Below are positions 7,803-17,104 of a stretch of DNA of 64,000 nucleotides, one piece after another. Under the pieces are notes generated by a model. That model searched no databases and was not told the origin of the DNA. It was given only the letters and a program-made list of their open reading frames with translations. Positions within the stretch are counted from its first letter, which is position 1. Every line of letters starts with the position of its first letter. This stretch comes from Enhygromyxa salina (GTDB lineage Bacteria > Myxococcota_A > Polyangia > Nannocystales > Nannocystaceae). A program made the translations under genes and the position numbers. The DNA lies in the NCBI RefSeq assembly GCF_002994635.1, contig NZ_PVNL01000119.1:1-64000 (forward strand). The letters are read 5' to 3'.

Positions 7803-10800
7803 GTGATGGTGGAAGAGACCCTGGCCGCGACTGCGGCGCCCGCATCGGTGTCGGTCATGGACGACACGATGATCTCCGACGGGGGCGGCGAGTCGCCCAG
7901 TCGGACGGGAGGGGGCGGCGCGGCGGGCAATGAGGCGCCTGCGACGATCGGCCGCTATGCTGTGCTGTTCAAGCTGGGCGCGGGCGCGATGGGGGAGGTG
8001 CTCGCGGCCTACGATCCGCGCCTGGATCGCAAGGTCGCGCTCAAGCGGATCCACCCGGGCGGCGGCAGTCTGGACGCGGCGCGGATCCGGCTCGAGCGCG
8101 AGGCCCAGGCGCTGGCCAAGCTCGACGACCGCAACGTCGTCAAGGTCCACGACGTGGTGATTCACCAGGGCAGCGTGTTCGTGGCCATGGAGTTCGTCGA
8201 GGGCGAGACGCTCGGTCAGTGGATGCGCGCCGGACCCAAGCGCGCGCGTCCGTGGCGAGAGGTGGTCCCGGTGTTCGAGGATGTTGGTCGCGGACTCGGG
8301 GCGGTTCACGCGGTCGGCCTGGTTCATCGCGACGTCAAGCCGGGCAACGTGATGATCGGCAAAGACGGGCGGGTGAGGGTGATGGACTTTGGGCTCGCTC
8401 GGATCGAGACCGACGACACGGCCGAGCCCGGCGAGGAACCGACGACCGGCAGCCATCCGTCGCTGTCGATGACCCAGGCGCTGTTCTCGAGCTTTGGTGC
8501 GAGTCGAAGTCGGGGCTCCAGCAAGAAATCGGGCACGGGCTCGCACCCCAGCCTCAGCTCGAGCCGGATCCAGACGATGGACCTGACCCAGGCGGGCGCG
8601 CTGCTGGGCACGCCGGCCTACATGGCGCCAGAGCAATTCGCGGGCGAGCGAGCCACGGCGCGCAGCGATCAGTTTGGGTTCTGCATCGCGCTGTACGAGG
8701 CGCTCTACGGTCGCCGGCCGTTCTCTGGGGCGTCGATGATCGAGCTGTCGGTGGCGGTGCTCGAGGGCCGGATGGACGAGGGCCCGCGCGACGGCGACAT
8801 CTCGGTGCCCGCGTGGCTGCGCGCGGTGGTCCTGCGCGGGCTGTCGACCGATCCGCGCGACCGCTACGCGAGCATGGAGGAGCTGCTGGCGGCGCTCGGT
8901 ACGGGCGAGCTTCGCCGCAAGCGACGACGCTGGGCAGCTGCGGGACTGAGCGTCGCGGTGCTCGCGGCCGGGTTCGTCGGCGCCCAGCGCTGGGACCTCG
9001 CGCAGCGCGAGCAGGCCTGCGTCGCGGCCGGCGACGTGGTCGACGAGAGCTGGAACCCCGCGGCTCGAGACGCGCTGCGAGCGGGGATCCTGGCGACGCA
9101 GCTGAGCTACGCGCCGACCACCGTCGAGCGGGTGCTGCCGTGGCTGGACTCCTACAGCGAGAGCTGGCGCGCGCAGGCCCACGCCGCCTGCACCGCCGCG
9201 ACCGTGGACGAGCGCTGGGATCTCGACACGCAAAACCGCGCCAGCTGGTGCCTCGAGCAACGTCGCGGGGCCCTGATCGCGCTGGTCGAGCGCATGAGCC
9301 AGGCCGAGATCGTCGACGTGCAGTACGCCGTGCAGCTGGCGGCGGCCTTGCAGTCGCCGATCGTGTGCACGGACGAGCGCGCGCTCGCGGACATGGTCGA
9401 GCCGCCGACACCAGCCTTGCGCCCGCAGGTCTTGGCTTTGCAAGAGCGGCTCGCCGGGGCCGAGCGGTTCGACGGCGGCGACGCGATCGATGCTGGCGCG
9501 ATCGAGCTCGCCCGGGGGGTCCAACGTGACGCGCGGGAGCTGCCGTGGCTCCCGCTCGCGGTTCGGGCTCAGCGCTTCGAGGCCACGCTGCTGCGGGTCG
9601 CCGGCAAGATCGAGGAGGCCGAGCCCCTCGGCGCGCAGGCCTACGGTGAGGCCGCCCGCGCGGGCTTGTGGGCCGAGGCGTCGAGCGCCGGGGCGATGCT
9701 CGGCAGCATGATCGCCAGGCAGCCCTCGCGCCAGCCCGAGGCCCGGCTGTGGCTGGAGAGCGCCGAGATCGCCCGGGCTCACGCGAGCGACCCCCTCGGC
9801 CTGCTGCGCGGTGAGATCGAGGCCGGGCTCGCGGATGTCGAGCGCGCGGTCGAGACCTTCGATCTGGCGATCGAGCACGGCGAGCGGGCGCTCGCGGACG
9901 TCGAGGCCGCGTTCGGACCCGAGCACCCGCGAGTCGCCGACGCGGTGGCCCAGCTGGCCGACAAGCAATTCGGCAAGGGTGACTATCAGGCGGCCCAGGC
10001 CCTGCAGACACGCGCGCTGGAGCTCGCCCGCGCCAGCTTGGGCCCAGACCACCCGCAGGTCGGCAGGAGCCTCACCGGGCTCGGCGCGATCATGCTGCAG
10101 AAGGGCGAGCGCGAGGCCGCGGCCCGGTACTTCGAGCAGGCAATTGCGATCTTCGAGGTCGACGAGCTCTCGCGCCCCTCGCTGGTCGACGCCCTCAACC
10201 GGCTCGCGATGATGCTGTTCGAGCAAGATCGCAACGACGAGGCCCGGGCGCTGATCGAGCGGGCGATCGGGATCATCGAGATCACGCCCACGATCACGCG
10301 TCGGCTCGAGGCCGACACGATCCACAACCTCGGGCTGATCCATCGCGGGGCGGGGGACTACGCCCGCGCGCGCGAGCTCTACGAGCGCGCGTTGACGATC
10401 TACACCGAGCTCTACGGCGAGGGGCACCTCAACCTGGCGGCGAGCCACAACAACATTGCGATCTTGCTGCACCTCGAAGGCCAGCTCGAGGCGGCCGAGC
10501 AGCGGCTCGTGCAGGCGGTGGAGATCGAGGAGCGGGCGCTGGGGCCCAACCACCCCGAGCTGGTCACGAAGCTCGCCAACCTCGGGCGCACGCGGGGGGA
10601 TCTCAAAGACTACGCTGGCGCGCTCGAGGTCCTGAACCGAGCGCTGGCGATCAACGAGCACGCGATCGGACGCGACAGCCCCGACCATGGGCCGATCCTC
10701 ACCCGAATCGGCACCGCCGCGGCGGGCGCGGGGGATCACCTGGGGGCGATCGCGGCGTTCGAGCGGGCGGTCGAGTTGCTCGCGGCCAACGAGGACGGCT

Positions 10801-10985
10801 GGGCGCTACAGCTGGCGAGGACCCGGCTGGCGCTGGCGACCGAGCTGTGGGACGCCCCAGCCGCCGAGGGGCGTGACCGTGAGCGGGCGCGGGCGCTGGC
10901 CGAGCAGGCGCGGGACGGATTCGCCCAGCTCGGGAACCAAGAGCGAGTGGACACCTGCGTGGCGTGGTTGGCGGAGCACCGCTGA
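7803..10985 (+). CDS. Large transmembrane Ser/Thr protein kinase with C-terminal TPR array
   Basis: A Hanks-type kinase domain covers about residues 50-370: glycine loop L-G-A-G-A-M-G-E-V, Lys81, H-R-D-V-K-P (Asp177), D-F-G (195-197), and A-P-E replaced by M-A-P-E-Q-F. Between D-F-G and A-P-E there is an extra Ser/Thr-rich segment of about 60 residues with the motif T-G-S-H-P-S-L-S twice. A single membrane helix (about 377-396) follows. The remaining 660 residues are helical tetratricopeptide-type repeats with L-A-x-x-x-x-x-G and H-P-x-V motifs, typical of myxobacterial TPR kinases. The start is GTG 7803 or ATG 7806; neither has a clear ribosome site. It is divergent from hemB and converges on the hydrolase with a 10-bp gap. 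Ligand and substrates unknown. Confidence 0.93.
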   Translation: MMVEETLAATAAPASVSVMDDTMISDGGGESPSRTGGGGAAGNEAPATIGRYAVLFKLGAGAMGEVLAAYDPRLDRKVALKRIHPGGGSLDAARIRLEREAQALAKLDDRNVVKVHDVVIHQGSVFVAMEFVEGETLGQWMRAGPKRARPWREVVPVFEDVGRGLGAVHAVGLVHRDVKPGNVMIGKDGRVRVMDFGLARIETDDTAEPGEEPTTGSHPSLSMTQALFSSFGASRSRGSSKKSGTGSHPSLSSSRIQTMDLTQAGALLGTPAYMAPEQFAGERATARSDQFGFCIALYEALYGRRPFSGASMIELSVAVLEGRMDEGPRDGDISVPAWLRAVVLRGLSTDPRDRYASMEELLAALGTGELRRKRRRWAAAGLSVAVLAAGFVGAQRWDLAQREQACVAAGDVVDESWNPAARDALRAGILATQLSYAPTTVERVLPWLDSYSESWRAQAHAACTAATVDERWDLDTQNRASWCLEQRRGALIALVERMSQAEIVDVQYAVQLAAALQSPIVCTDERALADMVEPPTPALRPQVLALQERLAGAERFDGGDAIDAGAIELARGVQRDARELPWLPLAVRAQRFEATLLRVAGKIEEAEPLGAQAYGEAARAGLWAEASSAGAMLGSMIARQPSRQPEARLWLESAEIARAHASDPLGLLRGEIEAGLADVERAVETFDLAIEHGERALADVEAAFGPEHPRVADAVAQLADKQFGKGDYQAAQALQTRALELARASLGPDHPQVGRSLTGLGAIMLQKGEREAAARYFEQAIAIFEVDELSRPSLVDALNRLAMMLFEQDRNDEARALIERAIGIIEITPTITRRLEADTIHNLGLIHRGAGDYARARELYERALTIYTELYGEGHLNLAASHNNIAILLHLEGQLEAAEQRLVQAVEIEERALGPNHPELVTKLANLGRTRGDLKDYAGALEVLNRALAINEHAIGRDSPDHGPILTRIGTAAAGAGDHLGAIAAFERAVELLAANEDGWALQLARTRLALATELWDAPAAEGRDRERARALAEQARDGFAQLGNQERVDTCVAWLAEHR

Positions 10986-10995
10986 GCCACTAGCA

Positions 10996-12000
10996 CTAGC
11001 CCCGCATGCGCCGATCGAAGCTGTCGAGCACCTCGCGCAGCGCCTCGGGCCGCTCGCGCTGGGGCGCGTGCCCGCAGCCTTCGATGATCCGCAGCTCGGC
11101 GTCGGCAAACAGCTTCGAGGTCGGCACCGCGAGCGCCGTCGGAATGATCTCATCCCGATCCCCCCACACGATCATGGTTGGACTCGTGATCGAAGCGGCC
11201 GCAGCATGCAGCCGCTCGCGGACGCCGTCGGGGTCGAACTCGTGGAGTTGATCGAGCTGCCCGAGCATGGCCTGGACGGCCTCGAGCCCGCCGTCACGGC
11301 ACAGGCGATCCCAGTACACGTCGACATCGTCATCGAGGCGCTCGGTGTCGAGCAGCTCGGGAGTGCTGAGCGAGCGCCGCAAGAACCGGCGTAGATCGTT
11401 GCGACGAAACACGGTCCGAAACACCAGCGGCGCAAACCCGACCCAGCTCCAGGCCCGGCGGATCCGCGGCATCGGGCCCGGCAGCGCGATCGGGGTCTCG
11501 ACGGGCAGGCAGTGCGGGGCGATCAAGATCAGCCGCCGCAGCCGCACGCGGTGCTGGCTGTGGCGGTGCTCGAGCCGGTGCGCGAGGTGGATCGCCGCGC
11601 CGCCGCCGTAGCCGTGGGCGATCACGTCGACGCACGGGACCTCGAGGCGATCGAGCATGCGCGCGAGCAGCTCGGCGTGCCACGCGAACCCGTAGCCAAC
11701 CGTGTCGAGGGCGTCGGGACGATCCGAATTGCCGCACCCAAACAGATCAGGGCACAGCACCCGGCGGCTCTGCTCGGTGGCGATCGACTCGGCGAGGAAG
11801 CGAAAGTCCCAGCCGGTGACCAACAGCGAGTGCAGCATCAGCAGCGCGGGCTGATCGCTGCCAGGGGGGGCCGCGGTGACAGGCGCCAGCGGACCGACGT
11901 CCTGGACCCACAGCCGGCCCGGCGCCATCGACACCAGCCGCGAGCGATCCTCGGGCAGCGCGGCCGGGGCCTCGGTGATCGCGTCGAGATGGGTGTTCAT
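10996..12000 (-). CDS. Alpha/beta-hydrolase-fold protein lacking the nucleophilic serine
   Basis: A 334-residue alpha/beta hydrolase. The fold is clear: L-M-L-H-S-L (oxyanion region), D-L-F-G-C-G-N-S-D-R-P, acid residue Asp281 in V-W-G-D-R-D and His311 in G-C-G-H-A-P. The nucleophile elbow, normally G/A-H-S-x-G-G, reads A-H-G-Y-G-G (128-133), so the catalytic serine is glycine. Either the protein is not a classical hydrolase (binding, cofactor-free lyase or pseudoenzyme) or another residue serves. Start chosen at M-N-T-H-L; a longer upstream frame overlaps ptsI and is not coding. It begins 5 bp after the ptsI stop, so it is probably the last gene of the phosphotransferase operon. Confidence 0.85.
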   Translation of the reverse strand: MNTHLDAITEAPAALPEDRSRLVSMAPGRLWVQDVGPLAPVTAAPPGSDQPALLMLHSLLVTGWDFRFLAESIATEQSRRVLCPDLFGCGNSDRPDALDTVGYGFAWHAELLARMLDRLEVPCVDVIAHGYGGGAAIHLAHRLEHRHSQHRVRLRRLILIAPHCLPVETPIALPGPMPRIRRAWSWVGFAPLVFRTVFRRNDLRRFLRRSLSTPELLDTERLDDDVDVYWDRLCRDGGLEAVQAMLGQLDQLHEFDPDGVRERLHAAAASITSPTMIVWGDRDEIIPTALAVPTSKLFADAELRIIEGCGHAPQRERPEALREVLDSFDRRMRG

Positions 12001-12005
12001 GTCCC

Positions 12006-13895
12006 TCAGGCCTCGACCACGAGCCGCTCCGCCGCCGCGGCCGCGAGTTGCTGGTCCTCGTCGAGGCTCATGCCCGCGGTGTGCTGCAGGTGCTCGCCAA
12101 ACCGCCCGCTGATCGCCTGCATGACCAGCCGACGGGCGTCGACGGCGGTCTCGCAGTCGAGCACGGCGGCAGCCAGCGCCTGCATCTCGTCGAGGCTGGA
12201 CGAGCGGATGATGTTCTTGATGACCGGGATCGCCGACGCCTGCATCGACAGCTCGCGCAGCCCGAGGCCCACGAGCACCCAAGTGTAGCGCGGATCCGAG
12301 GCCATCTCGCCGCAAAGTGAGACCGGGATGCCGGCCTTCTCGCCCGCGTCACAGGTGATCTTGATCAGCCGCAGGATCGCGGGGTGCAGCGGCTCGTACA
12401 GGTAGTTGACCTCGTCGTTCTCACGGTCGATTGCGAGGGTGTATTGGATCAGGTCGTTGGTCCCGATGCTCATGAAGTCGACGTGTCGAGCGATCAGATC
12501 GGCGATCACGGCCGCCGAGGGCACCTCGATCATCACGCCGACCGATACGTGGTCGGCGTGGGGCATGCCCTGCTCGACCAGCTGCGCGCGGGCCTCGTCA
12601 AACGCCTCGCGCCCGGCCGCGAGCTCCTCGAGCCCGCTGACCAGCGGCAGCATGATCTGCACGGGCCCGTGGAGCGCCGCTCGCATCAGCCCTCGCAGCT
12701 GGGCCAAGAACTGATCGCGCCGCCGCAGCGCCAGCCGCATCGAGCGCAGGCCCATCGCCGGGTTGGCCTCGACCTCGCCGGTTGCGAACGCGGGGCACTG
12801 CTTGTCGGAGCCAAGATCAAATGTACGGATGCGGACCGGGTGGGGGGCCCAGCGCTGCAGCAGCGCCTTGGCGCTGCGGTAGTGCTCCTCTTCGCTGGGG
12901 GCGTTCTCGCGGTTCATGAACATGAACTCGGTGCGATACAGGCCGACGCCCTCGGCGCCAAACCGGCGGGCGACCTCGCACTCCTCGTCGAGCGCGAGGT
13001 TGGCTCGCAGGTGCACGGTCTCGCCGTCGTCCGACTGGGCCGGGAGCGCGTGCTCTTTCTGGAATTCCTGCTCGAACGCGACGTAGCGCTCGACCTCCAG
13101 CTCGAGCGCGTCGATCTGCGCCTGGCTGGGCCGAATGTGGACGAGCCCGTGCACGCCGTCGACGATCACGGTGTCGCCGGTGGCGACGGCCGCGAGCAGG
13201 TCATCGACGCCGACGACCGCGGGGATCTGCAGGGCGCGGGCGATGATCGCCGTGTGCGAGGTCTGCCCGCCCTCCTCGGTGACCAGCCCGGCGACCTTGT
13301 AGCGGGCCAGCTGCGCGGTGTCGGCTGGGTTGAGATCATGGGCGACGACGACCGAGCCCTCGGGTGGCGTGATCGCGTCGCGCTCCTCGCCGCCAAGCGT
13401 GGTGATCAGCCGCTCGCCCATGAACGCGACGTCGAACTGCCGCTCACGAAACAGCTCGACGCTGGCCTTGGCCAGGGTCTCGCGGATCTGATCGACCGAG
13501 CGGCTCACGGCCCACTCGGCGTTGATGAGATCGGTCTTGATCAGCGCCTCGGTCCGCTGGATCAGGTCTGGATCGCGCAGCATCATCTGCTGGGCCTTGA
13601 GGATCTGGCGGTGCTCGCCGTGGGTCAGGCGACCCTTGATCGTCTCGAGCTGATCTTGGGCGCCGCGCAGCGCCGTCCGGAACCGCTTGATCTCGTCGTC
13701 GACCGCGTCGCGCTCGATGTGGGTGTGCGGGACGTTGACCTCGCGACGATCAACGACATACGCGGGGCCCAGCCCGAGCCCCGGGCTGACCCCGTCGCCC
13801 CGCCGCTCGAGCGTGCCAGGCGGTGCGACGTCGCGAACCGTCGAGCTCTCGCGCTGCTCGCGAGGCTCGGGGCTGTCGCGTTCGGTGGGGACCAT
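12006..13895 (-). CDS. ptsI: Phosphoenolpyruvate-protein phosphotransferase, enzyme I of the PTS
   Basis: Transfers phosphate from phosphoenolpyruvate to HPr. The phosphorylated histidine motif G-G-Q-T-S-H-T-A-I is present at about residue 215. The PEP-binding C-terminal barrel shows L-Y-R-T-E-F-M-F, G-T-N-D-L-I-Q-Y and the Cys of S-L-C-G-E-M-A. The length of 629 aa includes a 35-40 residue charged N-terminal extension beyond the usual start. It lies between HPr and the alpha/beta hydrolase in the order hprK, rapZ, EIIA-Man, HPr, EI. No sugar permease (EIIB/C) is nearby, so the chain probably regulates rather than transports, as known for several deltaproteobacteria. Confidence 0.96.
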   Translation of the reverse strand: MVPTERDSPEPREQRESSTVRDVAPPGTLERRGDGVSPGLGLGPAYVVDRREVNVPHTHIERDAVDDEIKRFRTALRGAQDQLETIKGRLTHGEHRQILKAQQMMLRDPDLIQRTEALIKTDLINAEWAVSRSVDQIRETLAKASVELFRERQFDVAFMGERLITTLGGEERDAITPPEGSVVVAHDLNPADTAQLARYKVAGLVTEEGGQTSHTAIIARALQIPAVVGVDDLLAAVATGDTVIVDGVHGLVHIRPSQAQIDALELEVERYVAFEQEFQKEHALPAQSDDGETVHLRANLALDEECEVARRFGAEGVGLYRTEFMFMNRENAPSEEEHYRSAKALLQRWAPHPVRIRTFDLGSDKQCPAFATGEVEANPAMGLRSMRLALRRRDQFLAQLRGLMRAALHGPVQIMLPLVSGLEELAAGREAFDEARAQLVEQGMPHADHVSVGVMIEVPSAAVIADLIARHVDFMSIGTNDLIQYTLAIDRENDEVNYLYEPLHPAILRLIKITCDAGEKAGIPVSLCGEMASDPRYTWVLVGLGLRELSMQASAIPVIKNIIRSSSLDEMQALAAAVLDCETAVDARRLVMQAISGRFGEHLQHTAGMSLDEDQQLAAAAAERLVVEA

Positions 13896-13931
13896 CGAGC
13901 GGGGATACTAGCAGGACCGAGATCTGGCCGA

Positions 13932-14207
13932 TCAGATCTCGCCGAAGCCGGCGCCGACCAGGTCGGCGAGGGCTCCGTGTGCCTTGTCGGCGTCCTTGCC
14001 CTCGACCCGCAGCGAGATCCGGGAGCCCTGGCCGCAGGCGAGCATCAACACCCCGAGGATGCTCTTGCCGTTGACCTCCTGGCCGTCCTTGCCGATCCAG
14101 ACCTCGGACTCGTACTTGTTGGCCAGGCCGACCAGCTTGGCCGCAGCGCGAGCGTGAAGCCCGAGCGGGTTGACGATCTCTAGCTCACTCGACTTGGTTC
14201 GACCCAT
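13932..14207 (-). CDS. ptsH: Phosphocarrier protein HPr
   Basis: A 91-residue HPr. The histidine phosphorylated by enzyme I is His18 in N-P-L-G-L-H-A-R-A-A. The regulatory serine phosphorylated by HPr kinase is Ser49 in G-K-S-I-L-G-V-L-M-L, which fits the presence of hprK three genes upstream. The ATG at 14207 begins M-G-R-T-K-S-S; longer frames run into the EIIA gene and are not supported. It is 36 bp upstream of ptsI and 41 bp downstream of the EIIA gene in the same orientation. Confidence 0.95.
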   Translation of the reverse strand: MGRTKSSELEIVNPLGLHARAAAKLVGLANKYESEVWIGKDGQEVNGKSILGVLMLACGQGSRISLRVEGKDADKAHGALADLVGAGFGEI

Positions 14208-14248
14208 GGTTGATGGCTGCGGCGAGGATGGCGAGTGAACGGAGTGAC

Positions 14249-14785
14249 TCAGCCGGTCGAGCACTTCGCGGGCTGGGCCTGGGCTCCGGGCTGGGCTCCG
14301 GGCTGAGCTTCGGGTTGGGTTGCCTGGCTGGACTCGTCGTTGATCTTGACACAGACCGAGCGCTGAGCCGAGCCAGCGCACGCGTTGGCGAGCTCGCGCG
14401 GGCTGCTGCGTCGGTCGGCGAGGGCGAGCTTGGTGAGCATGGCCAGGTTGAGCCCGGTGACCAGCGCGAATCCGTGCCCGAGGCTGTTCTTGATCCCGCA
14501 CATGCACGGGCTCGAGCCCATGAGATCGGCGATCAGCAAGATACCGCGGCCTTCGTCGACCTCATCGACAGCCGCACACACGCGCAGCTTGAGCTCGGCG
14601 GTCTCACCGACACCAGCGTCGATCGCGAGCACATCGGCGAGGCCGTCCCCGGGGATGATGTCGCGAGCAGCGGCGAGCAGCGCGGAGGCGGTGCCGCCGT
14701 GACCGATCACCACAACTCCACACTTCGCCGCCGCGCTATCGCTGCGCGCGCCTGGGTGAAACGAAGCTACGCCGTCGGCTGGCAT
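14249..14785 (-). CDS. PTS mannose-family EIIA component
   Basis: A 178-residue protein of the EIIA-Man fold. The phosphoacceptor histidine is in V-V-V-I-G-H-G-G-T-A, followed by the glycine-rich D-L-M-G-S-S-P motif of this family. The C-terminal 30 residues are a low-complexity Q-P-G-A-Q tail that is not part of the domain. The ATG at 14785 gives a domain starting at the expected place; an upstream ATG at 14881 would add a cysteine-rich stretch of no family character. No EIIB, C or D partner is encoded here. With HPr, HPr kinase and RapZ alongside, it is likely the terminal acceptor of a regulatory phosphorelay. Confidence 0.87.
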   Translation of the reverse strand: MPADGVASFHPGARSDSAAAKCGVVVIGHGGTASALLAAARDIIPGDGLADVLAIDAGVGETAELKLRVCAAVDEVDEGRGILLIADLMGSSPCMCGIKNSLGHGFALVTGLNLAMLTKLALADRRSSPRELANACAGSAQRSVCVKINDESSQATQPEAQPGAQPGAQAQPAKCSTG

Positions 14786-15172
14786 GACCTGCGCAGATGC
14801 TGCATCCGCCCGGAAGAAAGCGCAACTTTGCTGCCTCTGTGCGACATGACCGCGATGGCTACAGGCGGCCGTGAACAGCATTTAGGAGCGGGTCTGGGGC
14901 GTTTAGGGCCTGTGCCCCACGAGGCCGCGCAGTCTGCAGACCCGAGCGGGAGAGGCCGCATGACGAGCGGCGTGGCCGGCCGAAGTGGCGTTCGCGCTGG
15001 CCGCCCTGGCGTGAATTTGGCCTGTTCGTGCTTGTCTTTGGTTCCGCAAGGCTTGTCGCTGTCGTGTTCGTCTTGTCATCGACGTGGGGCTTGGGCGGGC
15101 ACGGCGGCTCTTGTGTCGTCGCATCGACTCCTGCCGCCGAGGGTGACACCGTGCCGCGCGACACGCGTGCAC
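14786..15172. other. 387-bp gap inside the phosphotransferase cluster, no gene seen
   Basis: This separates the rapZ stop from the EIIA start, while the other genes in the run are coupled or nearly so. Open frames here are out of register with any conserved protein and rich in Arg and Cys, so I treat them as chance. It may hold a second promoter for EIIA-HPr-EI. I could not identify a convincing promoter, riboswitch or terminator. Confidence 0.5.
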
Positions 15173-16060
15173 TCAGGACAGGTGGGCGGTGTCGGCCAGC
15201 GCCTGGGCGAGATCGCGGTGGCGGACCGCGAGCACGGGCGCGGGCGAGGCGACCGACGTCGCGGACAGGCGCTGGTGCAGCGCCTCGGTCAGCGCGACCG
15301 AGCGGTGTTGCCCGCCCGTGCAGCCCAGCGCCACGGTCAGGTACGAGCGGCCCTCGCTGATCGTGCGGGGCACCTGAAAGCGCAGCCACGACTCGATCCG
15401 CTCGAGCAGCTGCTTGGCGTCGTCTTGCTCGAGCACGAAGTCGCGGACGGCGTCGTCAAACCCACCGCGGGCGCGCAGCTCGGGCACGTCGAATGGGTTG
15501 TGCAGGAACCGGGCGTCGAACACCAGGTCGGCCTCGCTCGGCAGCCCGTTCTTGAACCCGAACGACATCAGGACCAGATGCAGCACCCCGCCGTGGGTCG
15601 CGTAGCGATCGCGGACCAGCTGGCGAAGCTGGCGCGACGACAGGTTCTCGGTGTCGATCACCGAGTCGGCCAGGGCCCGCAGCTCGCGGAGGCGCTCGCG
15701 CTCGATCCGGATCGCCATGCCGAGCTCGCCCAGCTCGCTCATCGGGTGACGCCGACGGGTCTCCGAGAACCGCCGGACGACGACCGCGTCGGGGGCCTCG
15801 AGGAACAACACCTCGATCGAGTGGCCGGCGGCGAGCAGCTGCTCGCGGACGCTGGCGAACGCGTGCAGGTGCTCGTTGGCCCGGGCGTCGACCCCAATCG
15901 CGAGCCGCCGCGGCCCATGGTCCGAGGTCTTGATCTCGACGAGCGCCGGCAGCATCGGGACCGGCAAATTGTCGACGCAGTAGTAGCCCAGATCCTCGAG
16001 CGCGCGCAGGCAGGTCGACTTGCCCGCGCCCGACAGCCCCGTGACCACGAGCAGCTGCAT
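15173..16060 (-). CDS. rapZ: RNase adapter RapZ / nucleotide-binding protein YvcJ family
   Basis: A P-loop ATPase/GTPase with Walker A G-L-S-G-A-G-K-S near the N-terminus. Family signatures follow: D-L-G-Y-Y-C-V-D-N-L-P, F-L-E-A-P-D-A-V-V-V-R-R-F, R-F-L-H-N-P, and the C-terminal G-C-T-G-G-Q-H-R-S-V motif. In enterobacteria RapZ controls decay of the GlmZ small RNA. In other phyla it is linked to PTS regulation, and it typically sits beside hprK or ptsH as here. The ATG at 16060 overlaps the hprK TGA (TGATG); a GTG at 16063 is the alternative. The two genes are translationally coupled. Confidence 0.95.
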   Translation of the reverse strand: MQLLVVTGLSGAGKSTCLRALEDLGYYCVDNLPVPMLPALVEIKTSDHGPRRLAIGVDARANEHLHAFASVREQLLAAGHSIEVLFLEAPDAVVVRRFSETRRRHPMSELGELGMAIRIERERLRELRALADSVIDTENLSSRQLRQLVRDRYATHGGVLHLVLMSFGFKNGLPSEADLVFDARFLHNPFDVPELRARGGFDDAVRDFVLEQDDAKQLLERIESWLRFQVPRTISEGRSYLTVALGCTGGQHRSVALTEALHQRLSATSVASPAPVLAVRHRDLAQALADTAHLS

Positions 16061-17094
16061 CACTCGACCTCGCCGAGCGAGATCAGCCCGGTGATCTGGC
16101 CCGAGACCTGCTTGGGGCTGCCCTCCTCGGGGGCGTCGGTCGCGGTCGCGGTCCCGGTTGTCATCGCGATGTGGGTGGCGATCTTCTCCTGGAATTCGCG
16201 GGCCGAGTCGATCCCGCGGAACTTCAGGATCTGGTTGCGGGCCACGACCTCGATCAACGACGAGATGTTGCGACCGGCTCGCAGCGGGATCCGGACCAGC
16301 GGGATGTCCACGCCCAGGATCGGCCAGTTGTTGTTCTCGGTCCCGAGCCGATCGTAGTCGTCCTCGTGCAGATCCGAGAGCTCGACCACGACCTCGATCT
16401 TCTTGTTGTCGCGCACGGCCGCGACCCCGAACAGGTGCGTGATGTTGAGGATCCCCATGCCGCGGATCTCCATGTGGTGCTGGTGCAGCTGGGTGGCCGC
16501 GCCCCAGATCGTGTCGGGTGGGCGGATCGTGACCTCGACGACGTCGTCGGCGACGAGTCGATGGCCGCGCAGCACCAGGTCGAGCGCCGCCTCGCTCTTG
16601 CCCACGCCGCTGCGTCCGATCAACAGCAACCCGACCCCGAGCACGTCGACCAGCACGCCGTGGATGTTCGCGCGCGGGGACAACAACTCCTCGAGCCGCC
16701 GGGTCACCCGCGAGATGAAGCTCGAGGTCATCAGCGGCGTGCGCAGCACCGGGATCCCGTGCGCGCGGGCCAGCTCCATCAGCGGCGGCGGCGGCTCGAG
16801 CCCGCGGGTCAGGGCCATCGCCGCGAGCTTGCGCTTGCAGTAGGACTCGAGCCCGGCGCGCGCCTCGGCCTCACCGATGCTGAGCAGGTAGTCGACCTCG
16901 GTCAGCCCCAAGACCTGCAGGCGATCGCCGTAGACGTGCTTGACGAAGCCCGACAGCGCGAGCCCGGGCTTTTGAATTCGGGGTCGGGTCAGCAGGCGGT
17001 CGAGCCCACCCCAGTCGGACAGGGTCTCGAGCTGGAGGGAGGCCGAGTCCTCGGCGATCAGACGGCTGACCTCCACGGCGGCGTCGCGGCGCAT
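16060..17094 (-). CDS. hprK: HPr kinase/phosphorylase
   Basis: Phosphorylates and dephosphorylates HPr on its regulatory serine. The P-loop G-R-S-G-V-G-K-S lies at about residue 160, the family signature E-I-R-G-M-G-I-L-N-I downstream, and the catalytic His/Asp region R-L-V-A-D-D-V-V in between. The N-terminal domain (residues 1-140) matches the regulatory half. At 344 aa it is slightly longer than the usual 310-330 owing to a Thr/Ala-rich C-terminal tail. First gene of the phosphotransferase cluster; its start is separated by 203 bp from a divergent large Ser/Thr kinase gene. Confidence 0.95.
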   Translation of the reverse strand: MRRDAAVEVSRLIAEDSASLQLETLSDWGGLDRLLTRPRIQKPGLALSGFVKHVYGDRLQVLGLTEVDYLLSIGEAEARAGLESYCKRKLAAMALTRGLEPPPPLMELARAHGIPVLRTPLMTSSFISRVTRRLEELLSPRANIHGVLVDVLGVGLLLIGRSGVGKSEAALDLVLRGHRLVADDVVEVTIRPPDTIWGAATQLHQHHMEIRGMGILNITHLFGVAAVRDNKKIEVVVELSDLHEDDYDRLGTENNNWPILGVDIPLVRIPLRAGRNISSLIEVVARNQILKFRGIDSAREFQEKIATHIAMTTGTATATDAPEEGSPKQVSGQITGLISLGEVE

Positions 17095-17104
17095 GGCGCA
17101 AGGG

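Noticed and set aside
7680..10739. Long open frame on the minus strand opposite the first large kinase
   Set aside because: It is a GC-codon shadow: no domain, no start context, and composition of Arg/Asp/Leu/Gly expected from an antisense frame. The plus strand has clear kinase motifs.
12001..12315. N-terminal extension of the alpha/beta hydrolase into ptsI
   Set aside because: The extra residues are the ptsI coding region read in another frame; the ATG at 12000 matches the fold start and lies 5 bp after the ptsI stop.
14786..15172. Small gene in the PTS cluster gap
   Set aside because: Open frames there are Arg/Cys-rich, out of register with any family and partly overlap rapZ.
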